Shown here piece by piece: positions 8,828-17,922 of a stretch of DNA of 64,000 bases. The DNA lies in the NCBI GenBank assembly GCA_963818725.1, contig CAWFTU010000001.1, positions 186,001 to 250,000 of the forward strand, read 5' to 3'. Position 1 is the first letter of the stretch. The number at the start of each line of letters is the position of its first letter. Source of the stretch: DATFDN01 sp963818725. GTDB lineage: Bacteria > Pseudomonadota > Alphaproteobacteria > Acetobacterales > Acetobacteraceae. The notes below the pieces were generated by a model. It searched no databases and was not told where the DNA came from. It worked only from the letters and a program-made list of their open reading frames with translations. The translations under genes and the position numbers were made by a program.

Positions 8828-8980
8828 GGCACCCTCCGACCCCGTTGCCGCCCCAAGGGTCAGACATTTGCCGGCTCGGGAATCCCCCTTGGATCAGCCG
8901 CCTCACTTCACCCCACATGTGTGGCAGGGCGGCCTCAGTGAAGGCAATGCGGCAGCGTTGAACAGCCCTGCTGTGGTATT

Positions 8981-9163
8981 CCAGACCGCGTTGGTCCGGT
9001 GCTGGACTGGAAAGGTCATACAGGCCAGCGCATCGTCTTCGCCGTGCTTGTCAGCCTGGCGAGCTCAGTGGGCACGCTGGGCTTGGCCGGCGGCCTGATC
9101 GAGGCGTCCGGGAAAGCCTGGCCGGACTTCCTAAGCCTTTGTTATCGGTGGCGTGGTCGCGGT
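8981..9163. other. Right part of the ISAs1 target; no gene recognised
   Basis: Continuation of 7502-7635 beyond the element. An open frame runs through it into the DUF1203 region, but that is read-through of GC-rich DNA and I find no homology. Confidence 0.35.
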
Positions 9164-9634
9164 TTATGCGGCCCTTTCGACCAGTGCCGCGTAACAGCCC
9201 GGCGCCGCGAAGTGGACGTGCAGGTAGGCTGCTCGGATGTCGGCAAAGAGCCGATCGACCGCCGCTTCGAGCTGCTGCCCGTCAACCAGCTCCCAGCCGA
9301 CCAGCATCGCGTCGGTGTCGAAGGCGCGCACTGCGAGCATGCGGAGACGCAACTGCTGCGGCACCTCATCGACGGCATCGAACTGCTCCTCGCCGGCGCG
9401 CACAAAGGCCGCAAAGCGCATGCAGTACGGCGAATTGACGGAGTGGTGCTCGTAGTTGACCAGAATCAGCTCGTCGCCCGGCTGCGAGTTGGTGAGGCTG
9501 ACGCGACAGGGATAGCCTGGGGTGCGCTCATCGGCGATCCGGCGCACGGCGCCACGCGAGGCCAGCGCCTCGTCGGAGAGCGTGAACAGATCGGCGAAAT
9601 GCTCGGCCGGCAGGCCCTTGATGCGGAAGCTCAT
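9164..9634 (-). CDS. DUF1203 domain protein
   Basis: 156 residues, complete: MSFRIKGLPAEHFADLF at the start, AVRRIADERTPGYPCRVSL and GDELILVNYEHH in the middle, AYLHVHFAAPGCYAALVERA at the end, all typical of DUF1203, a small protein family of unknown function. No signal peptide or membrane segment. It stands alone and diverges from the DUF4142 pseudogene. Confidence 0.88.
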   Translation of the reverse strand: MSFRIKGLPAEHFADLFTLSDEALASRGAVRRIADERTPGYPCRVSLTNSQPGDELILVNYEHHSVNSPYCMRFAAFVRAGEEQFDAVDEVPQQLRLRMLAVRAFDTDAMLVGWELVDGQQLEAAVDRLFADIRAAYLHVHFAAPGCYAALVERAA

Positions 9635-9770
9635 GTCCAGTCCTTCCCGTGTGTGCGTCTATCGGAATCTGGTGATCGCGGAGCGACGCTCCATCCGCTT
9701 CTTGCGCTCTCACTCGCGCTGGCTTCGGCTATAATGGTCGTTGTCACCGGTAGTCGGGCAGGAGAGAGCA

Positions 9771-10178
9771 GTGGCGAATGCGCAAGACTTGCAGTTCCTG
9801 GAGCAGGCCGCGTTCCTGAACGGCCAGGAAATCGCAGATGGGCTGCTTGCCTCGCAGCTCTCGCCAAGTTTCGCGGTCAGCCAGCTCGGTGTTCAGGAAG
9901 TGACAGACCACGTCTAGCTGAACGGCCTGCTGCAATCGATCGTCACCCTGGAGGGATTGCCGGCGCCCCCGCAACTGTCCACGCTGTTCCAGACCCAAAT
10001 CAACAGCTTCGAGTCGGCGTTCGGGCCGAATTCGGACACTCAATATCTGAACGCCGAGGTGGCGGGCCATCAGCAAAGCCTGCTCATCTACCAGACCGAG
10101 GCCCTCAACGGGGAAGACCCGTTGCTGCGCTCCTATGCCCAGGGATCGGTGACGGTCATTCAGGGACACCTGAACTAG
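9771..10178 (+). pseudogene. DUF4142-like protein with an in-frame stop
   Basis: From GTG 9771 (preceded by GGAGAGA) the frame reads VANAQDLQFLEQAAFLNGQE, then meets TAG at 9915-9917 and resumes at once (LNGLLQSIVTLEGLP to VIQGHLN). The second half has the DUF4142 pattern of a helical, ferritin-like fold (YLNAEVAGHQQSLLIYQ). The stop probably replaces a CAG. DUF4142 proteins are usually exported; no signal peptide is visible, so the 5' end may also be lost. Confidence 0.65.
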
Positions 10179-10258
10179 GCCTCGAACCTGCTCGCTTCCA
10201 ACGATTCCTTCGGCTTTCGGTAGGCCGATTCTGGGTAACGCTGGTAAAGGTTGGAACG

Positions 10259-11056
10259 ATGGTTGAACTCGAAATCATCGTGCGGCGGCCGCGTCTGGCC
10301 GGCCGCAACCCGCACCTCCTGTTCGTCCACGGCATTTGCGTCGGCGCCTGGATCTGGGACGAGCGCTTCCTGCCGTTCTTCGCCGAGGCCGGCTTCGAGG
10401 CCTATGCTGTGAGCCTGCGCGGCCATGGCAACAGCGGCGGGCGGGAGCGGCTCTCGTCCTGGCGCCTCGCCGACTACACCGACGATCTGCGCGAGGCGGC
10501 GCGCCAGGTCGGCGGGCCGCTCGTGGTGATCGGCCACTCGCTCGGCGGTGCCGTCGTCCAGGACTGGCTGCGAACAGGGGGGACGGCCGTCGCCACGGCG
10601 CTGCTCGCCTCGGTGCCGCCCTGGGGGATCGCCGTCTCGGGGTGGCGCATGTGGCTCGCCTCGCCCGCGCTGTTCCGAGAGGTGGCGATGATGAGCCATC
10701 ACGGGCCTGCGGCTGCGGACCCTGAGATCATGCGGCCCGGACTGTTCTCTGACGACCTGCCGGCCGAGGTCTACGCCCGCTTTGTGCGGCGCGTCCAGGA
10801 TGAGTCCCCGATTGTCGGCGCCGAGCTCCAGGCGTGGCGGCCGTTCGCGCCGCGGCCCTGGCGGGTGCCGCCGATGTTCGTCCTGGGCGGGGCCGCGGAT
10901 CGGTTTGTGCCGCCCGACGAGGTGTGGCGGACCGCCGCCTATTACGGCGTCGAGCCGGTGATCATGCCGCGCCTCGCCCATGTCGTGATGCTCGATCCGC
11001 GGTGGGAGACTGCGGCGCGGGCGCTGCTCGACTGGCTCACGGCCCTCGCCGGGTGA
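10259..11056 (+). CDS. Alpha/beta hydrolase
   Basis: 265 residues. Oxyanion region LLFVHGICVGAW near 20-31; nucleophile elbow GHSLGG at 92-97 with Ser94; acid Asp214 in GGAADRFVPP; His241 in RLAHVVMLDP. This complete triad fits an esterase/lipase or lysophospholipase-like enzyme; the substrate is unknown. AAAGG upstream of ATG 10259 supports the start. The longer frame extending upstream is read-through. Monocistronic. Confidence 0.88.
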   Translation: MVELEIIVRRPRLAGRNPHLLFVHGICVGAWIWDERFLPFFAEAGFEAYAVSLRGHGNSGGRERLSSWRLADYTDDLREAARQVGGPLVVIGHSLGGAVVQDWLRTGGTAVATALLASVPPWGIAVSGWRMWLASPALFREVAMMSHHGPAAADPEIMRPGLFSDDLPAEVYARFVRRVQDESPIVGAELQAWRPFAPRPWRVPPMFVLGGAADRFVPPDEVWRTAAYYGVEPVIMPRLAHVVMLDPRWETAARALLDWLTALAG

Positions 11057-11372
11057 GTATCCGCTGTAACGACCCTGCGCCTTGGGCAGGGATCGGGTGT
11101 GCTGCCATCATCACCCTGTCGGCTCTGCGCGGACACACGGACACGGCACGCACCAGCGACCCATGACGCTCGCGTTGCGGCGGCAACCCCGCTGATTTCT
11201 CTCCAACTTCGAGGCCCAGTGCTCGCGAAGCTGTGCGTTCGGTGATGCAGGCTGCCGCTGATCCGCCCCTTTTGCAGCAGGTTTCCGCCGCCTTCGACAG
11301 CCAGTTGTGGCGCAGATCACAGCGGCGCGCACGCGCCGCAGGTAAACCGGCTCATGCTTACGGGAGGCCGCC
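11057..11372. other. Intergenic stretch without recognisable gene
   Basis: 316 bp between the hydrolase and a small ORF. Only short out-of-frame ORFs; no hairpin with a T-run and no repeat seen. A ribosome site (GGGAGG) at its end belongs to the next gene. Confidence 0.5.
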
Positions 11373-11570
11373 ATGACCTACGACGATTTCGACATGTGGC
11401 TCGACGCCGTGCGGACCCTTTCGCCGGTTCCCGTCGCCGCCAACGATCGCTGGTATGACGCGTTCCTCTGCGCTCTGGACCCGCAGGTCGCGGTGCGCCT
11501 CATCGAACCCGACAAGACCCAGGGATGGTTCGCTTCGCTCTCGCTGGCGCTCAAGCGGTTTTTCGACTGA
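11373..11570 (+). CDS. Small hypothetical protein (65 aa)
   Basis: MTYDDFDMWLDAVRTLSP... ends LALKRFFD. An acidic, aromatic-rich N-terminus and amphipathic helices; no membrane segment, no motif I recognise. A good ribosome site (GGGAGG, 5 bases before ATG) makes it a likely real gene. Confidence 0.6.
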   Translation: MTYDDFDMWLDAVRTLSPVPVAANDRWYDAFLCALDPQVAVRLIEPDKTQGWFASLSLALKRFFD

Positions 11571-11716
11571 GCGAGGGCCAGCTCTTACCAAGGGCTGGAG
11601 GGATGTGATCAGAGCGGGGTGGCGCCTGCCGGATGAAACGGCCCCGGACGCTTGGCGTTCTCCCCATACACTGCGCCGCTGCGGCGCTCTCCTGATCGCC
11701 TAGGAACCATCTCCCC

Positions 11717-12347
11717 ATGAATGAATCTCGCCTGCCGGACCGAGCCGCCGTGCTCGCCGAGTTGACCGACTTGCTGCAGCTCGAGGCCGACGCCCTCGCT
11801 GCGTACGCCGTCGTCACCGCCCAGCTGCGCCGGCCGGAGTTCCGCGCCGCGGTCAGGGCGTTCGGCGAGGACCATGCCCGCCACGTCCGCGACCTCTCGG
11901 CCGCAGTCCGCGAGCTGGGTGGCGTGCCCCTCACGGTGCCGCACATCCCGACCGGGCTGCTGAAACTCGGCGTACAGTCCACCGGCTGGTCGTGGGACGA
12001 CAGGGCCGCGTTGCTCGCCTTCGTCGCCAACGAGTGGCAGGCGCGCGAGAAGTACGCCCGCGCCGCCACGCGCCCGCACGCGCCCGCGCTGGCCGCCCTG
12101 CTCACCCGGCACGCCCAGGACGAGGCCCGGCACTATGGGTGGGCCTTTGACGCGCTAACAGGGCTAGGTTGCGGGCCGGAGACGGCCATTGGACAGGCCA
12201 CCCAGGCCTTCGCCCGCCTGCACGGCGGCATGGCGGATGCCCTGGAGGGGATTCGGCCGGATGTGGCTCGAGGTCGCCGCGCGCGCCCAGCAGCCGCATG
12301 CCTGGGTCCTGCCCTGGGCAAGCGTCCGGCTCAGGCAGGCGGGATAG
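11717..12347 (+). CDS. Ferritin-like domain protein (DUF2383-like), with apparent 1-base frameshift
   Basis: Four-helix ferritin-like protein. Likely metal ligands appear as E29-region ADALAAYAVV, EDHARH and QDEARHYGW, the paired E-x2-H pattern of diiron carriers. The open frame runs on to 12454, but past residue 178 it becomes Arg/Ala-rich. Removing one G from the run at 12247-12250 restores FGRMWLEVAARAQQPHAWVL and a stop at 12345-12347, giving about 209 residues. I take that as the true end. Whether the extra G is real is unknown. Confidence 0.7.
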
Positions 12348-12418
12348 GCCGGGACCGCCCCCGTTTGCCCTTCAAGAAACGCAACACACGTCTGCGTGAC
12401 GCCCCCTTTCGCGCTATG

Positions 12419-12429
12419 TTGCAGTGCAA
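12419..12429. promoter_or_regulatory. Perfect palindrome TTGCAGTGCAA upstream of the phasin gene (PhaR-like operator)
   Basis: TTGCA-G-TGCAA lies 127 bp before the phasin start. PhaR repressors of polyhydroxyalkanoate genes bind TGCA-rich palindromes near phasin promoters, so this is a fair candidate. No -35/-10 pair can be fixed with confidence. Confidence 0.45.
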
Positions 12430-12555
12430 TATGTCTTGGCCAGCAAGCGGATGACGCTTGCTCCGGTTCATCACTCCCGCGCTCTGGTGGCGTGCCTTAA
12501 ATCCAAGGCGCGGTAGCTGAGTGCGGGCTAAGTCGGAAGAGAAGGACCAAGACCA

Positions 12556-13188
12556 ATGGCAGTTACACCCGAAATCAGGAAGCCCATCGATACTCCCGCG
12601 CCGGGGCTGGTGGACCCAGAGGGGCACAAGGTGACCGCGACGGCGAACCGCGCGGCCAACGAGACGCGCCAGGCCGGCGAGCAGGGTGGGCAGGCGGCCC
12701 AGCACTCGGCCGAGGTGGTGGGCTTGCTCGCCAGCCGCGCGATCGAGCAGAGCCGCGAGGGGGTCCGTCAGGGCTTCCGCACCGTCGCCGAGGCGCAGCG
12801 GCCGGTGGCCGAGCGTGGCTACGCCCAGGGCCAGCAGGCGATCGAGACCGCAGCACGGGTGAGCGAGGCGTATCGGCAGGCCGCCGAGCGCACCGCTGAG
12901 GACGTGCAGGCGCTGGCGGTGTCCTGGACCCATTTCGTCCGCGGCGTCCAGCAGTGGCAGCACGCGTATTTCGATATGGCCCAGCGCGCCTTCCAGCGCT
13001 TCGGCAGCCGCCCGCAAGAGCTGCTCCGGGCCAACTCGATGGTCGAGGCCGCCCAGGTCCAGCGCGACCTCTATGTGGAGACGGTGAACAACGCGATCGC
13101 CTCTAGCAGCACCTTGCTCCAGCTCGCGGGGCAGATCGCCCAGGACACGGTGCGCCCGCTCCAGGAGCGTGCCCGCTTGCACGGCTAA
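12556..13188 (+). CDS. Phasin family protein
   Basis: 210 residues. Alanine/glutamine-rich amphipathic helices throughout (residues 30-130), then a phasin-2 type domain (SYFDMAQRAF-like YFDMAQRAFQRFGSRPQELL, RDLYVETVNNAIASSSTLLQ). Phasins coat polyhydroxyalkanoate granules and control their size. AAGGA upstream of ATG. The palindrome at 12419 and a strong terminator after the gene make it a self-contained unit. No polymerase or depolymerase gene is in the window. Confidence 0.9.
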   Translation: MAVTPEIRKPIDTPAPGLVDPEGHKVTATANRAANETRQAGEQGGQAAQHSAEVVGLLASRAIEQSREGVRQGFRTVAEAQRPVAERGYAQGQQAIETAARVSEAYRQAAERTAEDVQALAVSWTHFVRGVQQWQHAYFDMAQRAFQRFGSRPQELLRANSMVEAAQVQRDLYVETVNNAIASSSTLLQLAGQIAQDTVRPLQERARLHG

Positions 13189-13202
13189 GCACCAGGCTTG
13201 AT

Positions 13203-13225
13203 GCGGCGGCCGGCAAGGCCGCCGC
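13203..13225. repeat. GC-rich hairpin just after the phasin gene
   Basis: GCGGCGGCC and GGCCGCCGC around a GGCAA loop, 14 bases after the phasin stop. No T-run follows; it may stabilise the mRNA end upstream of the true terminator. Confidence 0.6.
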
Positions 13226-13249
13226 AGAGGGCTAGCGAAACGACCATCC

Positions 13250-13296
13250 GGGGGCCGCAACAAGCTGGTTATTGTTGCGGCCCCCGGCTTGTTTTT
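13250..13296 (+). terminator. Rho-independent terminator of the phasin gene
   Basis: 14-bp perfect stem GGGGGCCGCAACAA / TTGTTGCGGCCCCC (13250-13263 and 13272-13285), 8-base loop, then GGCTTGTTTTT. The strongest terminator in the window. Confidence 0.92.
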
Positions 13297-13518
13297 GGCG
13301 GCGCCACGCGCCGTGGCGAGCGGTCTCCTTAAATCTTTCTAATTTCACCGCAACGCCCAGGGCGGCAGACTGTTGCGTGTGCTTGCAAATTTCTTGCATT
13401 CCAGCGTTCAGTTTCCATCCACTGCAAAACTTTTTCGTGAATTCAAGGCATTTCGCGGGGCGTTCCAATCCGCGGGGCTGTTGCGTCCGAAACTGGCCCG
13501 TCACAAGGTGCGACCCTG

Positions 13519-13911
13519 ATGTCCTTCGAAACCACGCAGATCAGCAGCCTCCCCGACGCGATCGCCCCGGACGGCTCGGAGGTGCGCCTGCTGTGCCAGA
13601 CGGGGCGGGGGAGCATGGCGCAGTTCGCGTTGCCGCCGGGCGCCGTCTCCCGCGCGGTGGCGCACCAGACCGTCGAGGAGGTCTGGTGCTTCCTCTCCGG
13701 GCGCGGGCGGATGTGGCGGCGGCTCGGCGACCGGGAGGAGGTCGCCGCGGTCGGTCCCGGCACGTCGGTCAGCATCCCGGCCGGGACGCGCTTCCAGTTC
13801 CGCTGCGACAGCGACGATCAGCCGCTCGTGGCCGTCGGCGTGACCATGCCGCCCTGGCCGGGCGAGGCGGAGGCCTACGCCGTCGAGGGATGCTGGCAGC
13901 CCACCGTCTGA
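13519..13911 (+). CDS. Cupin domain protein
   Basis: 130 residues, a single beta-barrel cupin. Motif 1 is QTVEEVWCFLSGRGRMW, with glutamates but few of the usual histidines; motif 2 is PGTSVSIPAGTRFQFR. Reduced histidines leave metal binding uncertain. Divergent cupins of this kind bind small ligands or carbohydrates; no substrate can be named. It faces the MFS gene, tail to tail. Confidence 0.82.
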   Translation: MSFETTQISSLPDAIAPDGSEVRLLCQTGRGSMAQFALPPGAVSRAVAHQTVEEVWCFLSGRGRMWRRLGDREEVAAVGPGTSVSIPAGTRFQFRCDSDDQPLVAVGVTMPPWPGEAEAYAVEGCWQPTV

Positions 13912-13973
13912 GACCGAAACAGGCGAGGTGGTGGTGCTGGCGCCTCGGCACGGAGCCTGCCATCGGCGGCACG

Positions 13974-15170
13974 TTACGCGGGCCGCACCAGGCGCTTCCG
14001 CCCGGCTTCCGCCGCCCCGGCGATCCCGATCGCGGTGTAGAGGACGAGCAACGGCCCTGCGGCGCGCCAGTCGCCGGTCCATTGGTGCGCCAGCCCGAGC
14101 AGGAGCGGCCCCGCCGCGGCGATGATGTAGCCGACCGCCTGCGCCATGCCGGAGAGCTGCGCCGCCGTCGCCGCGTCGGGCGCGCGCAGCACGAGCACCG
14201 CGAGCGTGATCGAGAACACTGCCCCCTGGCCGACGCCCATCACCACGGCGGCGCCCCAGACCCAGGGGAGCGGGGCGTACAGGCAGCCCAGGAAGCCGAT
14301 GAGTCCGACAGCGAGGCTCAGGATCGCCGGCGCCCGCTCGTCGCGCCACAGCAGGGCGAAGGGCGCGCCGCCCAGCGTGGCCCCCACCTGCGCCAGCACC
14401 GAGGCCGACAGCACGAGCCCCGCCGCCACCGCGCCCACCCCGCGGTCGCGCAGGATCGGCGCCAGCCAGCCGAAGGCGCAGTAGGTGGTCGCCGACTGGA
14501 AGCCCATCAGCAGCGTCACCTGCCAGGCCAGCGCGTTGCGCCACAGTCCGGGCAGCCGGCGCCGCGCCGCCGGGCGGAAGTCCGCCGGCAGCACCGGCAG
14601 CAGGGCGAGCGCGGCCAAGAGCGCCGGCAGCGCCCAGACGGCGAGGCTCGCGCCCCAGGAGCCGAGGCGCAGGGCCAGCGGCGCGCTGGCCCCGGCGGCC
14701 CCCGCCGCGCCGACCGACAGCGTCATGCTGTAGAGGCCGGTCATCAGCGCCACGCGGTCGGGGAAGTCGCGCTTGACCAGCCCCGGCAGCAGCACGTTGA
14801 CCACGCCGATCGCGGCGCCGGACAGCACGGCCCCGGCGAACAGCGCCACCGGTGCCTCGGCCCAGCGCAGCAGGGTGCCGGCGGCCAGCGCCAGCATCAT
14901 CGCGAGCACCGTCCGCTCCATGCCGAAGCGGCGGGCGAGCGGCGGCGCGAACGGCGCGAACAGGCCGAAGCAGAGCGCCGGCAGCGTGGTCAGCACGCTG
15001 ACCGAGGCCACGGTCAGGCCGGTGCTGCGCATCACCTCCGGCAGGACCGGCCCCAGGCTGGTCACTGCGGGTCGCAAGTTGAAGCTGGCCAGCAGCAGCG
15101 CCGCGCCAAGCATCAGCCGTCCGCCGCTCACCCTCCCACCCGGCACGCGGCCCACGGCGTCGTGCATCCG
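13974..15170 (-). CDS. MFS transporter, CynX/NimT-like
   Basis: About 398 residues with 12 hydrophobic segments. N-terminal FNLRPAVTSLGPVLPEVMRS and a central GFQSATTYCAFGWLAPILRD match the CynX branch (cyanate, nitroimidazole and related exporters). The frame is open to 15203; ATG 15170 (MHDAVGRVPGG) is the best start. The substrate is unknown. Confidence 0.85.
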   Translation of the reverse strand, partial: RMHDAVGRVPGGRVSGGRLMLGAALLLASFNLRPAVTSLGPVLPEVMRSTGLTVASVSVLTTLPALCFGLFAPFAPPLARRFGMERTVLAMMLALAAGTLLRWAEAPVALFAGAVLSGAAIGVVNVLLPGLVKRDFPDRVALMTGLYSMTLSVGAAGAAGASAPLALRLGSWGASLAVWALPALLAALALLPVLPADFRPAARRRLPGLWRNALAWQVTLLMGFQSATTYCAFGWLAPILRDRGVGAVAAGLVLSASVLAQVGATLGGAPFALLWRDERAPAILSLAVGLIGFLGCLYAPLPWVWGAAVVMGVGQGAVFSITLAVLVLRAPDAATAAQLSGMAQAVGYIIAAAGPLLLGLAHQWTGDWRAAGPLLVLYTAIGIAGAAEAGRKRLVRPA

Positions 15171-15203
15171 ATGTCCCTGGTCCAAGCCGCAACCCCATCG
15201 CAT

Positions 15204-15889
15204 TCAGGCCCGTGGTGTATCGTGCCTCAGCAGCAAGCTCGACCCCTCGTGGCCTTGGAGCAGGGCCGCACCGCGCACAGTCCTTTCAGGCAGGGTGCCC
15301 TTTCAGGCAGGGTGCGGGTTCGCCACCCCTGCTCGGCGCCGCTTCGGCGGACCAGCGCCGCAGGCTCGGGACCCATGACCGCACTGAAGACCTAAGCCTT
15401 GCCAGACACTCTCGGGAGCAGAGAGTCTTTCCAGCCTAAAGAGACAATGAGCACCCGGGCGCCCTCCTCGGAGGACCATGCAAAATCGTGGGGCTGCGTG
15501 CTCTCCTCTCGTTCGCCCTGACTCACGTCCAGGCAGCGGGCGAAACCAAGATGGCATCGCCCCGCGCCAGCGTGGCCACGGAGACGTGTGGCCAAGTGAG
15601 TCCGTTGACGTTCAAGAAGACCTGCTGCGAGTATCTGTGTCGATCTCACCGTGATCGTGCGCGGCGGCGTGATCTCGACGGGCAGGTTCACACGAAACTT
15701 TGGAACGGGTTGCCCGGCCTCGCCGATCTTGCGCGGGGTTCGTCCTGGTGATCTGAAGTCAAGGACGGGACGGTCTCCAAGGCCACATAGCCTTATCGCC
15801 ACACGCTACGACAAGCTCACGGCCAACTTCCTCGCCGCTGTCCATCTCGCAGCAGTCGCCTGCTGCTGGTTGTGAGTCCGGACCTTGGG
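15204..15889. other. Non-coding or eroded region with a 17-bp tandem duplication
   Basis: 686 bp without a gene I can support; two unlike ORFs on opposite strands have no recognisable family. It contains CCTTTCAGGCAGGGTGC twice in direct tandem (15282-15298, 15299-15315). Confidence 0.5.
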
Positions 15890-16835
15890 TCAGGCGACCA
15901 GGAGGCGGCTCACGTACCGATCGATGCCGAGGTCGGGCACGGCGGCCACCGGCACGGGCCGGTAGAGGAACGCGAACACCGGCAGCAGCGAGTACCTGGA
16001 GCTGCAGGATCAGCCGAGCCCCGGTCGTCGGAGCCGCGCCGCGATGGATGCCGTATGTGTCCGCGAAGAAGTTTGTGCCGCGCGGCCCAGTAATCGTCCG
16101 CACACTCTCCCGTCCATGCCGGCTCTCGATCTCCTCCATCGTGTACGGGCGTTCCAATATGCGTCCGGCGGTCCGGTGCGAGCCGGCCACGAACTCGTGT
16201 GGGCCCGCTCCAGCGTCAACCTCGGTCAGATAGACGAACAGCTTGAGGAAGCGCCAGTCGTCCGGGTCGCGGTGAAAGCGCTGGACGCCCACCGCCCTCG
16301 CCCCTGCCACGCTCTCGTTGCCGGCTGGAAAGGACCAGCGGATGCCGATGCTGGAGAGCGTCGGCCGGCACCGCAGGTAAGCGGCGGCGACCCGGAGCAC
16401 CCCCGGGTGGTTGGCCAGCGCCAGGACGTGCGGGCATCGGAGCACGGTCTCCAGCGGATAGGATGCCATCATCGTCCCGGCGGGCCTGTCCTCTACGCGA
16501 AAGCGGCGGCCATCGCGGCCAACCGCCTCCTGGTTTCGGATGAACCCAGCGATCTCCGCCAGCACCGGCGCTGTGAGCAGGAGGTCGGCCAGGGCGTAGC
16601 CGTCGCGGGCAAGCGACGCGAGGATGCCAGGCTCCTGGTCGGTCACCCCCTGCGGCGAAGCCGGCACGTCCGGCGGGGCTCCCGCCCGGTGCCGGAGAGT
16701 GACGCCAGCCGCGATGGCGCGCGACAGAAGCCGCCGCAGACTAGGATATGGCACAAGACGCTGGCTGAAGTACAGGGCCGCGCGGGCAGGACGGAACCCC
16801 GGTCCCGGCTTTAGGCGCGCATAGTCCAACATCAC
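15890..16835 (-). CDS. Phytanoyl-CoA dioxygenase (PhyH) family protein, apparent frameshift near the 3' end
   Basis: Fe(II)/2-oxoglutarate-dependent dioxygenase. Iron-site motif HRDPDD, a downstream region with SHRTAG and IHRGAAP, and the 2-oxoglutarate arginine after GAR. From GTG 16835. The uncorrected frame runs on past LILQLQ into Arg/Pro-rich sequence. Dropping one C near 15995 gives YSLLPVFAFLYRPVPVAAVP and a stop at 15890-15892, a sensible end of about 314 residues. Substrate unknown. No operon partner. Confidence 0.75.
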
Positions 16836-17158
16836 TATGTCCTTGCAACATTTCGAACGGGATCGCGGCGGGGACGCCTATCAGTGGCATCGACTGCATC
16901 CATACGGAACAGGGCACAACGGTATTTGCGCCCCAACCAGGAGGGTGCGGGATTGCTGGGTCATGATGGCGGCGCGCTGTCTAAAAACTGTCTACATGTT
17001 AATTAAAATCGTCATTGAGACAATACCAAAGCGGCGACGTCATAGATCATGGACCCTGAGACAATCCCGCTAGTCGATTTCAGGTTAACAATGATATCAC
17101 GCTTCAGCTTCACGACCGGGTAAGCTACGTCACACCATTGTAGGTAGTACGTCAATTT
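16836..17158. other. AT-richer intergenic spacer
   Basis: 323 bp between the PhyH gene and a small helix-turn-helix gene. Much lower GC than its surroundings from about 16980 (TTAATTAAAATCGTC), a hint of foreign DNA. No gene or clear hairpin. Confidence 0.5.
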
Positions 17159-17408
17159 TCAGCGCCTGATCTCCCACAACCCAAACTGTCCCGGCCCTTC
17201 CTCCGACTGCACCACCCCCTTCTCCCGCTGCACCGAGGCGCCACCCCACTCGCTTCCTCATGAGCCGCAGAAGCCGCTTGTCGTCCCGGTTCAGCGCCCA
17301 CTGGGTCAGCAGCTCGAAGGCAATGTCACGTGTGGTCAACGGCTCGGACGCCTGCCGCAGGATGTCCAGCACGATCCGCCTCATGTCCTCGCGCTTGGCC
17401 CAACTCAT
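17159..17408 (-). pseudogene. Small winged-helix-like protein, frame-shifted
   Basis: From ATG 17408: MSWAKREDMRRIVLDILRQA, then EPLTTRDIAFELLTQWALN, the start of a winged-helix fold like those of small accessory proteins in related genomes. After RLMRKRVG the frame is lost; a different frame reads QREKGVVQSEEGPGQFGLWE and a stop at 17159-17161, the expected second half. Two one-base losses near 17233-17250 explain it. Function unknown. Confidence 0.6.
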
Positions 17409-17531
17409 GGCGGGGGGAAGGCGCACCGACGGACGGTCTTCAGTTCGTGGTTGGGATCGAACTGGAGGATCGCGGCGTGCAGCAATGGCTGACACGGGCC
17501 GGGCTGCGGCCGAGTGATAGAACTGGCGCGC

Positions 17532-17740
17532 ATGGAAACTGCCGAAAGCCTCGGAGCGCTGCGCTTTCGGCTGCTTCGGCTGCGCGTTGCGGACGGGCGT
17601 GAGGGGTCGTGGACTTCACGCCGGAGCTTGAGCCGGAGCCGGGCGCGCTGGCCCTGATCCGCGACCCTCCGGCCGGCTTCTCGATCGCGCCGCGCGGACT
17701 GGCGGGCGAGGCGCGCGCGGCGGCGGAAAAGGCGCAATGA
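17532..17740 (+). pseudogene. Small hypothetical ORF in two frames
   Basis: METAESLGALRFRLLRLRVA from ATG 17532, continued in another frame from 17609 as VDFTPELEPEPGALALIRDP to AAAEKAQ stop at 17740. Together about 68 residues. No family recognised. It may be a real small gene with one indel. Confidence 0.35.
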
Positions 17741-17788
17741 ACGAGGTCGTGAAGTCCAACGCCTTGGACACAGGTCCTTTTTTAGGGG

Positions 17789-17912
17789 CAATACGGTTCA
17801 CTTAAGGCAAAATCCTGTTCACTTAAGCTATCGGCCGAATACCAACCAATTGAAAATGCAGCATTCGCCTTGGTTCTCCCTGCGGCACAAACAACTAAAG
17901 TGAACCGTATTG
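17789..17912. mobile_element. 124-bp MITE with perfect 10-bp target duplication
   Basis: Ends CAATACGGTTCACTTAAG and, as reverse complement of the right end, CAATACGGTTCACTTTAG. An internal GTTCACTTAAG copy sits near 17818. Exact flanking duplications TTTTTAGGGG at 17779-17788 and 17913-17922. No coding capacity: a non-autonomous element that needs a transposase with these ends from elsewhere. Confidence 0.85.
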
Positions 17913-17922
17913 TTTTTAGGGG

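Larger units (their letters stand above)
7636..8970 (-). mobile_element. ISAs1 family element (1335 bp)
   Basis: Ends CAGGGCTGTTCAACGC (7636-7651) and its exact reverse complement (8955-8970) are the H-repeat/ISAs1 signature. A perfect 10-bp duplication CTGTGGTATT flanks it (7626-7635 and 8971-8980). The transposase is on the minus strand and broken. Confidence 0.95.

Noticed and set aside
9702..9735. TATAAT at 9730 with TTGCGC at 9702 as a promoter for the DUF4142 gene
   Set aside because: The spacer is 22 bp, outside the sigma-70 range, and no better -35 is visible.
8999..10258. Upstream extension of the alpha/beta hydrolase frame
   Set aside because: It crosses the antisense DUF1203 gene and the DUF4142 pseudogene; the ribosome site and domain start are at 10259.
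15282..15315. 17-bp tandem duplication as a functional repeat
   Set aside because: Only two units, in eroded non-coding DNA; most likely a replication slip.
13272..15395. Very long plus-strand open frame over the cupin and MFS genes
   Set aside because: Arg/Gln/His-rich translation typical of the antisense of a GC-rich gene; the minus strand encodes a clear transporter.
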